NCBI GenBank assembly: GCA_937899105.1
Contig: CALBPF010000090.1
Location: forward strand, 1-43,416
From: an uncultured Flammeovirgaceae bacterium
GTDB lineage: Bacteria; Bacteroidota; Bacteroidia; Cytophagales; Cyclobacteriaceae
Direction: 5' to 3'
Length of the DNA stretch: 43,416 nucleotides
Both the position numbers and the translations under genes were made by a program. The notes below the pieces were generated by a model. That model was given only the letters and a program-made list of their open reading frames with translations, did no database searches and had not been told where the DNA came from. Numbering within the stretch: the stretch's first letter is position 1; each line of letters begins with the position of its first letter. Positions 33,852 through 42,558 of this stretch are shown piece by piece.

Positions 33852-36800
33852 ATGTTCAAAAGAATAAAAATAAGCACAAAAATAACAGGTCTTGTCATAG
33901 CCATGGTGGTTATTACTCTGCTTGCGGTAGGGTACGTATCATACCACATGAGTAAACGAGATATAAGGGAGCGCTTTAGCAATAACATCCTGATAACCGC
34001 TCAGCAGCGTTCCAGTAAGCTGAATCATTATTTTGAGCAAGTAAGGGCCAATTTGGAATTTTTAAGTACAAATCAAATTATTGTAGAGGGGACGGTATCC
34101 ACTTCGGAATCTGAAGTAATCAGCTTTGAAGAGCCGACCAATGAATTTGACGATTCTGATTTAGGTAGTGAAGAACCAACTGATGAATTTGAAGAATCTG
34201 ATTTGGGTAGCGAAGAAGCTATCTTTGAAGATGTTTTTGATTTTTCAGAACCTGAAGCAGCAAAGCCAGTTTACGATGTTCCTGCGTTTTTGAATTCAAT
34301 AAAGCAAGCCTTTGGTTATCCTGATATATTCATAACAGAAACAAATGGGGTAATAAAATATTCTACAAGCACTTCGCTCGGAGCTGGGAGCAATTTTATA
34401 GATCCGGATGGTAGAACTATATCAGAAGTGCAAAAGGGCGCTTATATAGGTAACATAGTTAAGCAAGGTAGCGAGTATATATCTTATGTAGGGAAGCCTA
34501 TTGATACAAGTAGTGGAAGCCGACTTTTACTTCTAATTAAAGTAGATGTTGAAGATATATTCAATATTGTCCAGGACACAACTGCTCTGGGTAAAAGTGG
34601 TGAAGTTATACTCGCTCAACTGGACTCAGTTAGATCAAATGTCTATTTTCAGAATCTTCTTCGCAACGATTCTACCTCCTCTTTAAAATGGTTCGAAAAA
34701 AGCAGCCGTGAGGCAGAACTGATAACTTCATCTTTTTTGCGGCCTACAGGCTCCGCGATGGGTATTGATTACAGGAGTGAACCTGTTCTTGCTGCATGGT
34801 CCAGAGTAGCTGTAGCAGGCTGGAACCTTGTGGTCAAGATTGATGACACCGAAGTATTGGCAGAGATTAACCGGTTAACGCAACAGTTCCTGCTTACAGG
34901 CCTTGTTCTATTGGGTTTAACTGTAATAGCGTCTCTCATATTCTCACGATACCTCACCGGAGCTTTAGACTCGCTCAAGTCAACCTTAGAGCTAGTAGGT
35001 AATGGTATTCTGCCTGAGAATATAAACTGGAAATCCAATGATGAAATAGGGTTAATGGCCAATAGCCTTAACTACTTGGTTCAAACATTGAAGAAGACGG
35101 CTGGTTTCGCCCAGCAAATTGGCGAGGGTAATTTTGATGCTAATTTCAAGCCTATTAGCCAAGACGATGCACTTGGTAACGCACTGGTAGGCATGCGTGA
35201 TAACCTCATAGAAGGGGAGAAACGTGATAAAGAGAGAAACTGGATTGTAACAGGTGTGGCTGAAATTGGCGAGATCCTCCGGGCGCATAACGACATTAAT
35301 GAACTCGGCGATGAGGTCATTCATTATATCATAGGTAAAATTGACGCTGTACAGGGGGCGTTCTATGTGACTAGCGATGATGAAACGGATCCACACCTTG
35401 ATATGAAAGCCAGCTATGCTTATAACCGTAAAAAGCATCTGGAAATGCGCTTCAGATTTGCGGAGGGTCTTGTAGGTCAAGCTGCTGCAGAAATGGATAC
35501 TGTTTTAAGAACGGAAATTCCGGCGGACTATGTGTCAATAACTTCAGGAATTCTTGGCGACCAGCGTCCTACAGCTATTCTCGTTGTTCCTCTCATAACC
35601 CAAGAAAAAGTATATGGAGTACTTGAATTTGCCGGATTCAAAAAGTTTGACGCTAGCAAAGTTAAGTTTGTTGAAGAATTGAGTGTAATTCTGGCGCGTA
35701 CTGTATTTAATATAAAAATTAATGAAAGAACGAGGCTCCTGTTATCTGAATCTCAAACTATGAGTTCAGAACTTCAGGAAAAGCAAGAAATTCTCCGTCA
35801 AAACGCAGAAGAAATGCAAGCTACTCAGGAAGAACTTCAAAAGTCCAATACAAAACTAGAGGAGCAAATTGAAGAGGTAAACCGTACCCAGAAAAGGATG
35901 CAGTTACTACTTGAAAATGCCTCAGAAGTAATAACGATCTATGAAGAAGACGAAACTGTCAGGTATATAAGTCCTTCTGTTGAACCTATTCTAGGCTATA
36001 CTCAAAAGGAAATGATGGGTAAAAGTGACTTTGATAAGGTGGGTGAGGAATTCAAAGATGCTTTTAGAAAAATGTTTGCCACCTTAAAAGATAAACCGGA
36101 AGAGCAGGTTACACTTCAATACGAGTATAAAACAAAGGAAGGGGATTACATTTGGATAGAGTCTACAGGAACAAACTTTATGTCTAACCCTGCCATACAT
36201 GGCTTGATTGTGAACTCTACAGATATTACTGAACGTAGAAGAGCCGAGCAGGAGCAACGCATGCGAAGTAAGATGCAAGCGCTTTCTGAGAACTCTCCTG
36301 ACCTTATTACCCGTTTGGAAGAAGATTCTATCTCGTATATAAATCCAGTAATTGAGGAGTACACGGGTAACGCTCCCGATAACTACCTAAATCAAAAGTT
36401 CGGGGAGCTTGATCTTAACAGTGCCATCTTAGATCGCTGGCTTGAAATAGTAGAGGAAGTCAACACTAGTAATGATAAGGTTTCTACTGAAATGGACTTC
36501 CCGTCAGAAATGGGAGATCGGGTAATGCAGGTTAATGCGATTCCGGAATTTGATGAACAAGAGACATTAGAGTCAGTACTTGTTGTTTCACACGATATTA
36601 CGGAACGCAAAATCATTGAACTGGAGATCCAAAATAAAAACAAAAAAATCGCAGATAGTATAAACTATGCTAAGCGAATACAGAACGCGATACTCCCAAA
36701 TAATAATGTTATCAACCGGGTTCTACCTGATTCCTTTATACTTTATAAGCCAAAAGATGTAGTTAGCGGTGATTTCCCATGGTATGTACAAATGGGAGAT

Positions 36801-37400
36801 GAAATTTATATGGCAGCCGTTGATTGTACCGGACATGGCGTTCCTGGCGCTCTTTTGTCATTGATAGGTTATTTTTTGCTTAATGATATCGTGCGTAGTA
36901 GAAAAGTTTCCGACCCGGGTTTAATTCTGGATCAACTGGATGAAGGAGTTACTACAACTTTGCGACAGGATCAGGATGATTCTAAAACAAAAGATGGAAT
37001 GGATATTGCGCTTTGCAAAATCAACCCGGAAAAACGTGAAATTGAATATGCGGGCGCTCACAGACCTCTTTACATGATGAAGAAAGGTGAGATGGAAGAG
37101 GTTAAAGGCAACAAATTTGCAATTGGCGGCGGCATCTATAAAAACCAGACTAATTTCACAACCTATTCGACTAAACTGAGCAAAGGTGACTCTATCTATT
37201 TTTGTTCAGATGGCTTCCCTGATCAGTTTGGAGGCCCTGATAATCGGAAATTCGGCCCGAGACGTACGCGTGATTTGATAGCTGAAATACACGAGAAATC
37301 GATGCGAGAAGCATATCAAATTTTCGATAATGAGTGGGAAGGTTGGAAAGGTGATGAAAAACAAACCGATGACGTTCTATTAATCGGTATAAAATTTTAG
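33852..37400 (+). CDS. multi-domain sensor with SpoIIE/PP2C phosphatase (SiaA-like)
   Basis: The 1182-residue membrane protein has a transmembrane helix (about 9-31), a periplasmic Cache-like sensor (about 32-340) with an acidic tandem repeat at 93-120, a second helix (about 343-365), HAMP, GAF (about 470-620), a coiled coil (625-690), two PAS domains (about 690-800 and 810-915) and a C-terminal PP2C/SpoIIE domain. Metal-site motifs are intact: D974 in VVSGDF, D991 and G994 in VDCTGHG, D1120 in SDGFPDQ, D1173/D1174 in QTDDVLL. SiaA of Pseudomonas is a PP2C phosphatase that dephosphorylates SiaC; this protein plays the matching part here. After SGDF it reads PWY, where many relatives have YWF. 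It precedes siaB/siaC-like genes by 96 bp. Confidence 0.92.
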   Translation: MFKRIKISTKITGLVIAMVVITLLAVGYVSYHMSKRDIRERFSNNILITAQQRSSKLNHYFEQVRANLEFLSTNQIIVEGTVSTSESEVISFEEPTNEFDDSDLGSEEPTDEFEESDLGSEEAIFEDVFDFSEPEAAKPVYDVPAFLNSIKQAFGYPDIFITETNGVIKYSTSTSLGAGSNFIDPDGRTISEVQKGAYIGNIVKQGSEYISYVGKPIDTSSGSRLLLLIKVDVEDIFNIVQDTTALGKSGEVILAQLDSVRSNVYFQNLLRNDSTSSLKWFEKSSREAELITSSFLRPTGSAMGIDYRSEPVLAAWSRVAVAGWNLVVKIDDTEVLAEINRLTQQFLLTGLVLLGLTVIASLIFSRYLTGALDSLKSTLELVGNGILPENINWKSNDEIGLMANSLNYLVQTLKKTAGFAQQIGEGNFDANFKPISQDDALGNALVGMRDNLIEGEKRDKERNWIVTGVAEIGEILRAHNDINELGDEVIHYIIGKIDAVQGAFYVTSDDETDPHLDMKASYAYNRKKHLEMRFRFAEGLVGQAAAEMDTVLRTEIPADYVSITSGILGDQRPTAILVVPLITQEKVYGVLEFAGFKKFDASKVKFVEELSVILARTVFNIKINERTRLLLSESQTMSSELQEKQEILRQNAEEMQATQEELQKSNTKLEEQIEEVNRTQKRMQLLLENASEVITIYEEDETVRYISPSVEPILGYTQKEMMGKSDFDKVGEEFKDAFRKMFATLKDKPEEQVTLQYEYKTKEGDYIWIESTGTNFMSNPAIHGLIVNSTDITERRRAEQEQRMRSKMQALSENSPDLITRLEEDSISYINPVIEEYTGNAPDNYLNQKFGELDLNSAILDRWLEIVEEVNTSNDKVSTEMDFPSEMGDRVMQVNAIPEFDEQETLESVLVVSHDITERKIIELEIQNKNKKIADSINYAKRIQNAILPNNNVINRVLPDSFILYKPKDVVSGDFPWYVQMGDEIYMAAVDCTGHGVPGALLSLIGYFLLNDIVRSRKVSDPGLILDQLDEGVTTTLRQDQDDSKTKDGMDIALCKINPEKREIEYAGAHRPLYMMKKGEMEEVKGNKFAIGGGIYKNQTNFTTYSTKLSKGDSIYFCSDGFPDQFGGPDNRKFGPRRTRDLIAEIHEKSMREAYQIFDNEWEGWKGDEKQTDDVLLIGIKF
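34128..34211 (+). repeat. 42-bp acidic tandem repeat inside the SiaA-like gene
   Basis: Two in-frame 42-bp units (34128-34169 and 34170-34211) encode EEPTNEFDDSDLGS and EEPTDEFEESDLGS, followed by a partial third unit (EEAIFED). Unit sequences differ at several silent and Asp/Glu sites, so the duplication is not very recent. It sits in the periplasmic sensor. Confidence 0.85.
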
Positions 37401-37496
37401 ACATAGTGATTAAATGTGTATTTTGGAGGTAATATCTAGTTTTATCATACCTTAATACATCTCAAGGAGTATTAAACAATAAACTAAAATAGACTT

Positions 37497-38027
37497 ATGC
37501 AGTATATTTTTGATTTGCACAAAACCCTATTAGATCATAATCTGATATTGGTTTATGAAGGCGAATTCACGCAAGAGATCACCAAATCCATTTTAGCCAT
37601 GGCAGAAAGAAATATGGATTCATCCGGTGAGGAATCTACAGTTAAAAGGAAAGTATTCAACGTCATGGTAGAATGCCTTCAAAATATTGTTAAACACGCA
37701 GGTGATGTTCAGAAGAAGAACGCCGCTATTTTTATAGTGGGTAAGCTGGAAAACGAATACGTTATCGTTTCGGGTAATCCAATTGAAACAGCAGAAAGCG
37801 AGAAACTAAAAGATAAGCTGGAACAAATTAATAGTCTTGATAAAGACGGCCTTAAGAGCTTGTATAAGGAGATCATTAAAAACACAGAAATATCAGATAA
37901 AGGTGGTGCAGGCCTTGGTTTTGTAGACATGGCCCGTAAATCTGGCAACCCCCTTGCCTATGACTTCATTGATACAGGCGATGGCGCCCAATTTTTCTGC
38001 CTAAAGGCGTCCATTTCAAGATTATAA
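37497..38027 (+). CDS. siaB: SiaB-like GHKL protein kinase (DUF6272)
   Basis: The 176-residue protein has a GHKL ATPase-like fold with the N-box FNVMVECLQNIVKHAG (E59, N63) and a Gly-rich lid SDKGGAGLGFVDMARKSG (residues 133-150). In Pseudomonas, SiaB is an atypical Ser/Thr kinase that phosphorylates SiaC. Position between a PP2C sensor and a SiaC-like gene supports the same role. Starts 96 bp after the phosphatase gene, 35 bp before siaC. The family name is from motif recognition, not a search. Confidence 0.88.
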   Translation: MQYIFDLHKTLLDHNLILVYEGEFTQEITKSILAMAERNMDSSGEESTVKRKVFNVMVECLQNIVKHAGDVQKKNAAIFIVGKLENEYVIVSGNPIETAESEKLKDKLEQINSLDKDGLKSLYKEIIKNTEISDKGGAGLGFVDMARKSGNPLAYDFIDTGDGAQFFCLKASISRL

Positions 38028-38062
38028 TCAAAAGACATCCCAAATTTTTAAATTAGACCATA

Positions 38063-38425
38063 ATGGAAATATTAAATCTAGAAGGAACTGAAGATACCCC
38101 AAAAATAATTCTGGATAAAGGGAACGGCATTTATGAAATCTCAGGAAGATCTCTTCCCGAGGATTCTGCGGAATTTTATCAACCTGTGTTAGACTGGATA
38201 GAAGAATACGCTGGAGGTCCTAATCCATCTACCGAGTTTGTATTTAAACTTGAATATTTTAACACCGCTTCGTCAAAATTGATTCTTGATGTACTTTCAG
38301 CATTAGAAGATATTGATGGCACAACAATCATGTGGTATTTTCATGAAGATGATGAGGACATGGAAGAAGCTGGAGAAGAATTCTCTGAGCTGGTGGAAAT
38401 TCCATTTGAGTTTAAAACCTATTAA
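38063..38425 (+). CDS. siaC: SiaC-like regulatory phosphoprotein (DUF1987)
   Basis: The 120-residue protein has the DUF1987 layout: TPKIILDKGNGIYEISGRSLPEDSAEFYQPVLDWI, then FVFKLEYFNTASSKLIL. Thr68 falls within YFNTASSK; Thr68 is also the number of the phospho-site of Pseudomonas SiaC, whose unphosphorylated form activates the cyclase SiaD. Acidic C terminus (HEDDEDMEEAGEEFSELVE). No SiaD is in the window, so its partner here is unknown; the next gene (ABC transporter) is a candidate by position only. Confidence 0.9.
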   Translation: MEILNLEGTEDTPKIILDKGNGIYEISGRSLPEDSAEFYQPVLDWIEEYAGGPNPSTEFVFKLEYFNTASSKLILDVLSALEDIDGTTIMWYFHEDDEDMEEAGEEFSELVEIPFEFKTY

Positions 38426-38486
38426 AACACTGAACGCATTAAGTATTTTTTAAACTAAAGGGTTTCACAATAACCCGTAACTATTC

Positions 38487-41400
38487 ATGAGTGAGGAAAT
38501 CCTAAAGGCACTGACTCAACTTTTTGCCATCATTACCAAACAGGATGGTGGTGTTACTGAAAAAGAAAGACAATTCGTAATCAGCTTTTTCAAGCAAGAG
38601 CTAGATCAAGAGACAGTAAACGAATATCTTGAGTTATATGATAAGTTTTCAGGTTATTCCAAGGATAAATCTGAAGGTTCTGGAGAACCTGCTAAGAAAA
38701 GAAAGTTAACCTCCGTTCGTGACTCTGTTAAAACGCTGGGATTATGTAAGAAGATCAATAAAACACTCACTCAAAAACAAAAAGTAGTTGTATTGATAAA
38801 AATTCTTGAGTTGGTAGGCTCAGATAAGAATTTTACTCCACAGAGAATGGAGATTATTGATACCATAAGTACCGTCTTTAACATAGTAAAAGATGAGTAC
38901 AAGCTTATCGAGAGTTTTGTTATCAAAGATAAAGTCGAAGAACTTGACTTCTCCGATTTACTTCTTGTTAATGCAGACGAAAAATCTAAACTTGAGAATG
39001 CCAAGCACTATTCTAGTGATATAAATGGCAACGTTATATTCCTAAAAGTTAATAGTGTGGACATGTACTTCACGAAGTACATAGGTGACGATGACGTTGT
39101 TTTGAATGCATTTATTATGCTTCCGAATCGTGTTTATTTGTTTTCACATGGAAGTACCATCAAAACTCCTTTAGGAGCTGCTTTATACTACAGCGACCTG
39201 ACCACAATATTTAACGAAGAGCTACGTACTACAAAGCTCTCTTTTAATGCAAATATTGAAGAATTCAGATTCCCGAACGGAGCGCTTGGACTAAGGGATG
39301 TTAAAATTTCCGAAGGTCCTGGCAAACTGATAGGTATTATGGGCGCCAGCGGCGCTGGAAAAACTACACTGCTTAATGTATTAGCAGGTATTGAAACTCC
39401 TACGAAAGGCAGCATCAAAATCAACGGGTTTGATACTAATACCGAAAAGGACAGAATCCATGGTGTTATAGGCTATGTGGCACAAGATGATTTATTGATC
39501 GAAGAGCTTACCGTTTACCAAAATCTTTACTACAATGCCAAGCTATGTTTTGCAGGCTTTTCGGAAGAAGCGCTTGATAAAAGAGTAATAGACGTGCTGG
39601 AAAGTCTTGGTCTTGACCAACGAAAAGATTTACGAGTTGGTAGCGTCCTTGATAAAACCATAAGTGGAGGTCAAAGAAAACGTTTAAATATTGCTCTTGA
39701 GCTTATCCGTGAGCCGGCGGTTATGTTTGTAGATGAACCGACATCAGGACTTTCGTCACGAGATTCTGAAAACGTTATAGACCTCCTTAAGGAACTTTCT
39801 TTAATAGGGAAGCTCATTTTTGTGGTTATTCATCAGCCTTCATCTGACATCTATAAGATGTTTGACAAAATGTACATAATGGATACTGGTGGATTTCCGG
39901 TGTTTTATGGTAATCCTGTAGAAGCTGTTACCTATTTCAAAAGAGCTACAAACCAGGTCGATAGCGAGCGAGGGCAGTGTGAAACATGCGGTAACGTAAA
40001 TCCTGAACAGATCTTTAACATCATTGAGGCGAAAGTTGTAGATGAATACGGACAACTCACAAATAAAAGAAAGGTCAATCCAAAAGGATGGAATGAAAGC
40101 TTTACTGAAAACTTTGAGATTGAAGAAGTAGTCAATGTAAACGAAGAGCCTCCGCAGTCATTGGACATTCCAAATAAAATTAAGCAGGCGTTTATTTTTA
40201 CCACTCGCGATCTGATTTCTAAAATAAGTAATAAGCAGTACCTGTTAATTAACTTGCTGGAAGCTCCTCTTTTAGCTCTTATACTGGCATTTATAATAAG
40301 ATATAAAAGCTCACCCTATGGTGATGAGTATATTTTTCGCTTTAATGAGAACATACCGGCTTTTATGCTTATGAGCATAATCGTAGCTCTTTTTATGGGC
40401 CTTACTGTTAGCGCTGAGGAAATTATTCGTGATAGGAAAATCCTAAAACGAGAGAGCTTCCTTAACTTAAGCTGGAGTTCTTATTTGGTTTCCAAGCTTT
40501 CTATATTATTTCTTCTGTCAGCTATTCAGACCCTTTCGTTCGTCATTGTTGGTCATTTACTATTGGAAATCAGGGAAATGACTTTTGCGTTCTGGTTGGT
40601 ATTATTCACATGTTCATGCATGGCTAATGTACTTGGCCTTAACATTTCAAGCGCTTTTAATAGTGCGGTCACCGTATACGTAATGATTCCTTTACTGCTC
40701 ATCCCGCAGATGATTTTAAGTGGTTTGTTGTTTAGTTTCGATAAGTTGAACAACGTTCTTAGCACTAAAGGCAAGGTACCAATAGTAGCAGATTTTATGG
40801 CCTCCAGATGGGCGTATGAAGCCATGGCCGTTTATCAATTTAAAAATAATTCATTTGAAGATTCATACTTTGATTTTGACAAGTATGAATCACAAGCTGA
40901 TTTTAAGGCAGCCTACATTGCCGAGGAACTTAAAAGAAAACAAGAATCAGTTGTCAAAAACTATAAAAGCGATGATGTAGAAACGCAGAGTATAGTAAAA
41001 GTTGATCTCTCCATATTAAAAAATGAAATTAACAAGTTAGACTTTAAAGAAGGGTTAGAAGATTTGGATATTAATGTCCTAACTATTGAAAATTACTCAC
41101 CAGATATAGATCAGAAGCTTTCAAACTACCTTCAAAAATTGAAGAAGAATTACCAAGGTGTCTACAATAAAATAGTATCAGCCAAAGAACAGAAGATGTT
41201 CCAATTAGGTGAAAATGAAGATTATAACTTGAACGAATATAAAAATAAGTATTTCAATGAAAGTTTAGCTGATCTTGTTCAAAACGTGGCGGAAACAGAT
41301 AGAATCATAGAGTTCAAAGGCCAGCTTATTCAACAATACAATCCTATTTTTAATGATCCTAACCCCAAACATTTGTTAGACTATCGGGCTCATTTCTTTG

Positions 41401-41558
41401 CTCCGCAAAAACATTTTGCCGGTTCCTATTTCGATACATTTGGCTTCAACATAATTATTATATGGCTAATGACAGCGTTGCTATATCTAACACTCTATTT
41501 CGAGCTTTTAAAAAAAGGGCTGGATGCCTTTGGAAAAATTAAGTTTGGCAAGAAATAA
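38487..41558 (+). CDS. TerB-like / ABCG-type ABC transporter half-transporter fusion
   Basis: The 1023-residue protein starts with a TerB-like helical region (about 1-160, LFAIITKQDGGVTEKERQFVISFF). An ABC ATPase follows with Walker A GASGAGKTT (286-294), ISGGQ (392-396) and Walker B VMFVDEPTSG (D416, E417), plus an H-loop VVIHQPSSD. Six-helix ABC2-type membrane part spans about 575-755 and 980-1010. ABCG/White-type order (ATPase before membrane domain) is clear. A 230-residue coiled-coil-like insert (about 755-980) lies between the fifth and the last helix. A Cys pair (GQCETCGN) lies in the linker after the ATPase. The transport substrate is unknown. It follows siaC by 61 bp. Confidence 0.88.
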   Translation: MSEEILKALTQLFAIITKQDGGVTEKERQFVISFFKQELDQETVNEYLELYDKFSGYSKDKSEGSGEPAKKRKLTSVRDSVKTLGLCKKINKTLTQKQKVVVLIKILELVGSDKNFTPQRMEIIDTISTVFNIVKDEYKLIESFVIKDKVEELDFSDLLLVNADEKSKLENAKHYSSDINGNVIFLKVNSVDMYFTKYIGDDDVVLNAFIMLPNRVYLFSHGSTIKTPLGAALYYSDLTTIFNEELRTTKLSFNANIEEFRFPNGALGLRDVKISEGPGKLIGIMGASGAGKTTLLNVLAGIETPTKGSIKINGFDTNTEKDRIHGVIGYVAQDDLLIEELTVYQNLYYNAKLCFAGFSEEALDKRVIDVLESLGLDQRKDLRVGSVLDKTISGGQRKRLNIALELIREPAVMFVDEPTSGLSSRDSENVIDLLKELSLIGKLIFVVIHQPSSDIYKMFDKMYIMDTGGFPVFYGNPVEAVTYFKRATNQVDSERGQCETCGNVNPEQIFNIIEAKVVDEYGQLTNKRKVNPKGWNESFTENFEIEEVVNVNEEPPQSLDIPNKIKQAFIFTTRDLISKISNKQYLLINLLEAPLLALILAFIIRYKSSPYGDEYIFRFNENIPAFMLMSIIVALFMGLTVSAEEIIRDRKILKRESFLNLSWSSYLVSKLSILFLLSAIQTLSFVIVGHLLLEIREMTFAFWLVLFTCSCMANVLGLNISSAFNSAVTVYVMIPLLLIPQMILSGLLFSFDKLNNVLSTKGKVPIVADFMASRWAYEAMAVYQFKNNSFEDSYFDFDKYESQADFKAAYIAEELKRKQESVVKNYKSDDVETQSIVKVDLSILKNEINKLDFKEGLEDLDINVLTIENYSPDIDQKLSNYLQKLKKNYQGVYNKIVSAKEQKMFQLGENEDYNLNEYKNKYFNESLADLVQNVAETDRIIEFKGQLIQQYNPIFNDPNPKHLLDYRAHFFAPQKHFAGSYFDTFGFNIIIIWLMTALLYLTLYFELLKKGLDAFGKIKFGKK

Positions 41559-41650
41559 GGGTATTTACCCGTGAACGGCGTTGATTAGGAATATATGTTT
41601 GTAATAGATGTTGTTATTTATATTTTTGTTAAAATCATTTAATACTAGAT

Positions 41651-42550
41651 ATGAGGAATTTATTTTTTGTGAGCGCCTTAGCTTTTTTGGCTGCATGTGG
41701 TTCCGGAAACAAACCGGATGAACAGGCTTTCCTCGAATCACTTGACTCTGCTGCGGTAGAGGGGCCTGAAATTTCTGAGGAGGTTATCAGCAGCGTGCTT
41801 CAACAAATCCCATCTCCCTTGGAGATTTCCGTTTTGCTCAAAGAATCAGGCACCAAATATGACAAGCAATTATTGAACAGCCCGGATAATATATCAAAGT
41901 ATAATAGTAATTACCATAAAGCTCTAAACTTAGGTATTTACGGAACAGACTTAGGCTATACTAATATATATGAGCAAAATCAAGATGGACTTGATTATAT
42001 GGGCTCCATAAAAGATCTGGCTGACGGCCTCAGTATCGGACAGTTTTTTGATATTGAAACTATTGGTAGACTAGCTACTAACAGCAAGAATCTGGATTCT
42101 TTGTTACTTATAACAACACAGAACTTTAATAGTATCAACCAGTACCTACAAGAACAGGGAAGAGCCAATTTGAGTGTCCTGTTGTTAGCCGGTGGCTGGA
42201 TTGAAGCTATGCATATCACTTGCGAGGTAGCAGCTTCAGATCCAAGTAATAAGGAATTGCAAGAAACTATTGGATCTCAAAAAATTATCCTGGAGAATAT
42301 TGTGCTTCTCTTATCATTCTACCAGCAGGTAGATCAAAATATGGCATCACTTTTGACAGATATGCAGGTGTTACAAACGGAATACGAGAATATAGAAATA
42401 GTTACGACTTACGAAGAATCTACATTTGAAATCGTGGATGGAGTAATGGTAATAAAAGACAATAGTTCAAGTGAGATAAAAATTACGGATCAAAATATCG
42501 AGAACATAAAGAATTTGATCGGATCCGTTAGAAACAAAATAATTAGCTAG
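41651..42550 (+). CDS. hypothetical lipoprotein
   Basis: The 299-residue protein has a lipobox (FFVSALAFLAACGSG, Cys16 lipidated). The remainder is mostly helical, with SIGQFFDIETIGRLATNS and a Gln/Asn-rich middle; it ends in a stretch of KITDQNIENIKNLIGSVRNK. I do not recognise a family. It probably sits in the outer or inner membrane facing the periplasm and could partner the long loop of the ABC transporter encoded 92 bp upstream. Next gene follows after 8 bp, so the two are surely one unit. Confidence 0.8.
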   Translation: MRNLFFVSALAFLAACGSGNKPDEQAFLESLDSAAVEGPEISEEVISSVLQQIPSPLEISVLLKESGTKYDKQLLNSPDNISKYNSNYHKALNLGIYGTDLGYTNIYEQNQDGLDYMGSIKDLADGLSIGQFFDIETIGRLATNSKNLDSLLLITTQNFNSINQYLQEQGRANLSVLLLAGGWIEAMHITCEVAASDPSNKELQETIGSQKIILENIVLLLSFYQQVDQNMASLLTDMQVLQTEYENIEIVTTYEESTFEIVDGVMVIKDNSSSEIKITDQNIENIKNLIGSVRNKIIS

Positions 42551-42558
42551 AAGAAAAT

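Noticed and set aside
36640..37400. Sporulation role for the SpoIIE-type domain
   Set aside because: Bacteroidota do not form endospores; this PP2C fold is widespread in partner-switch signalling, and the neighbours are SiaB/SiaC-like.
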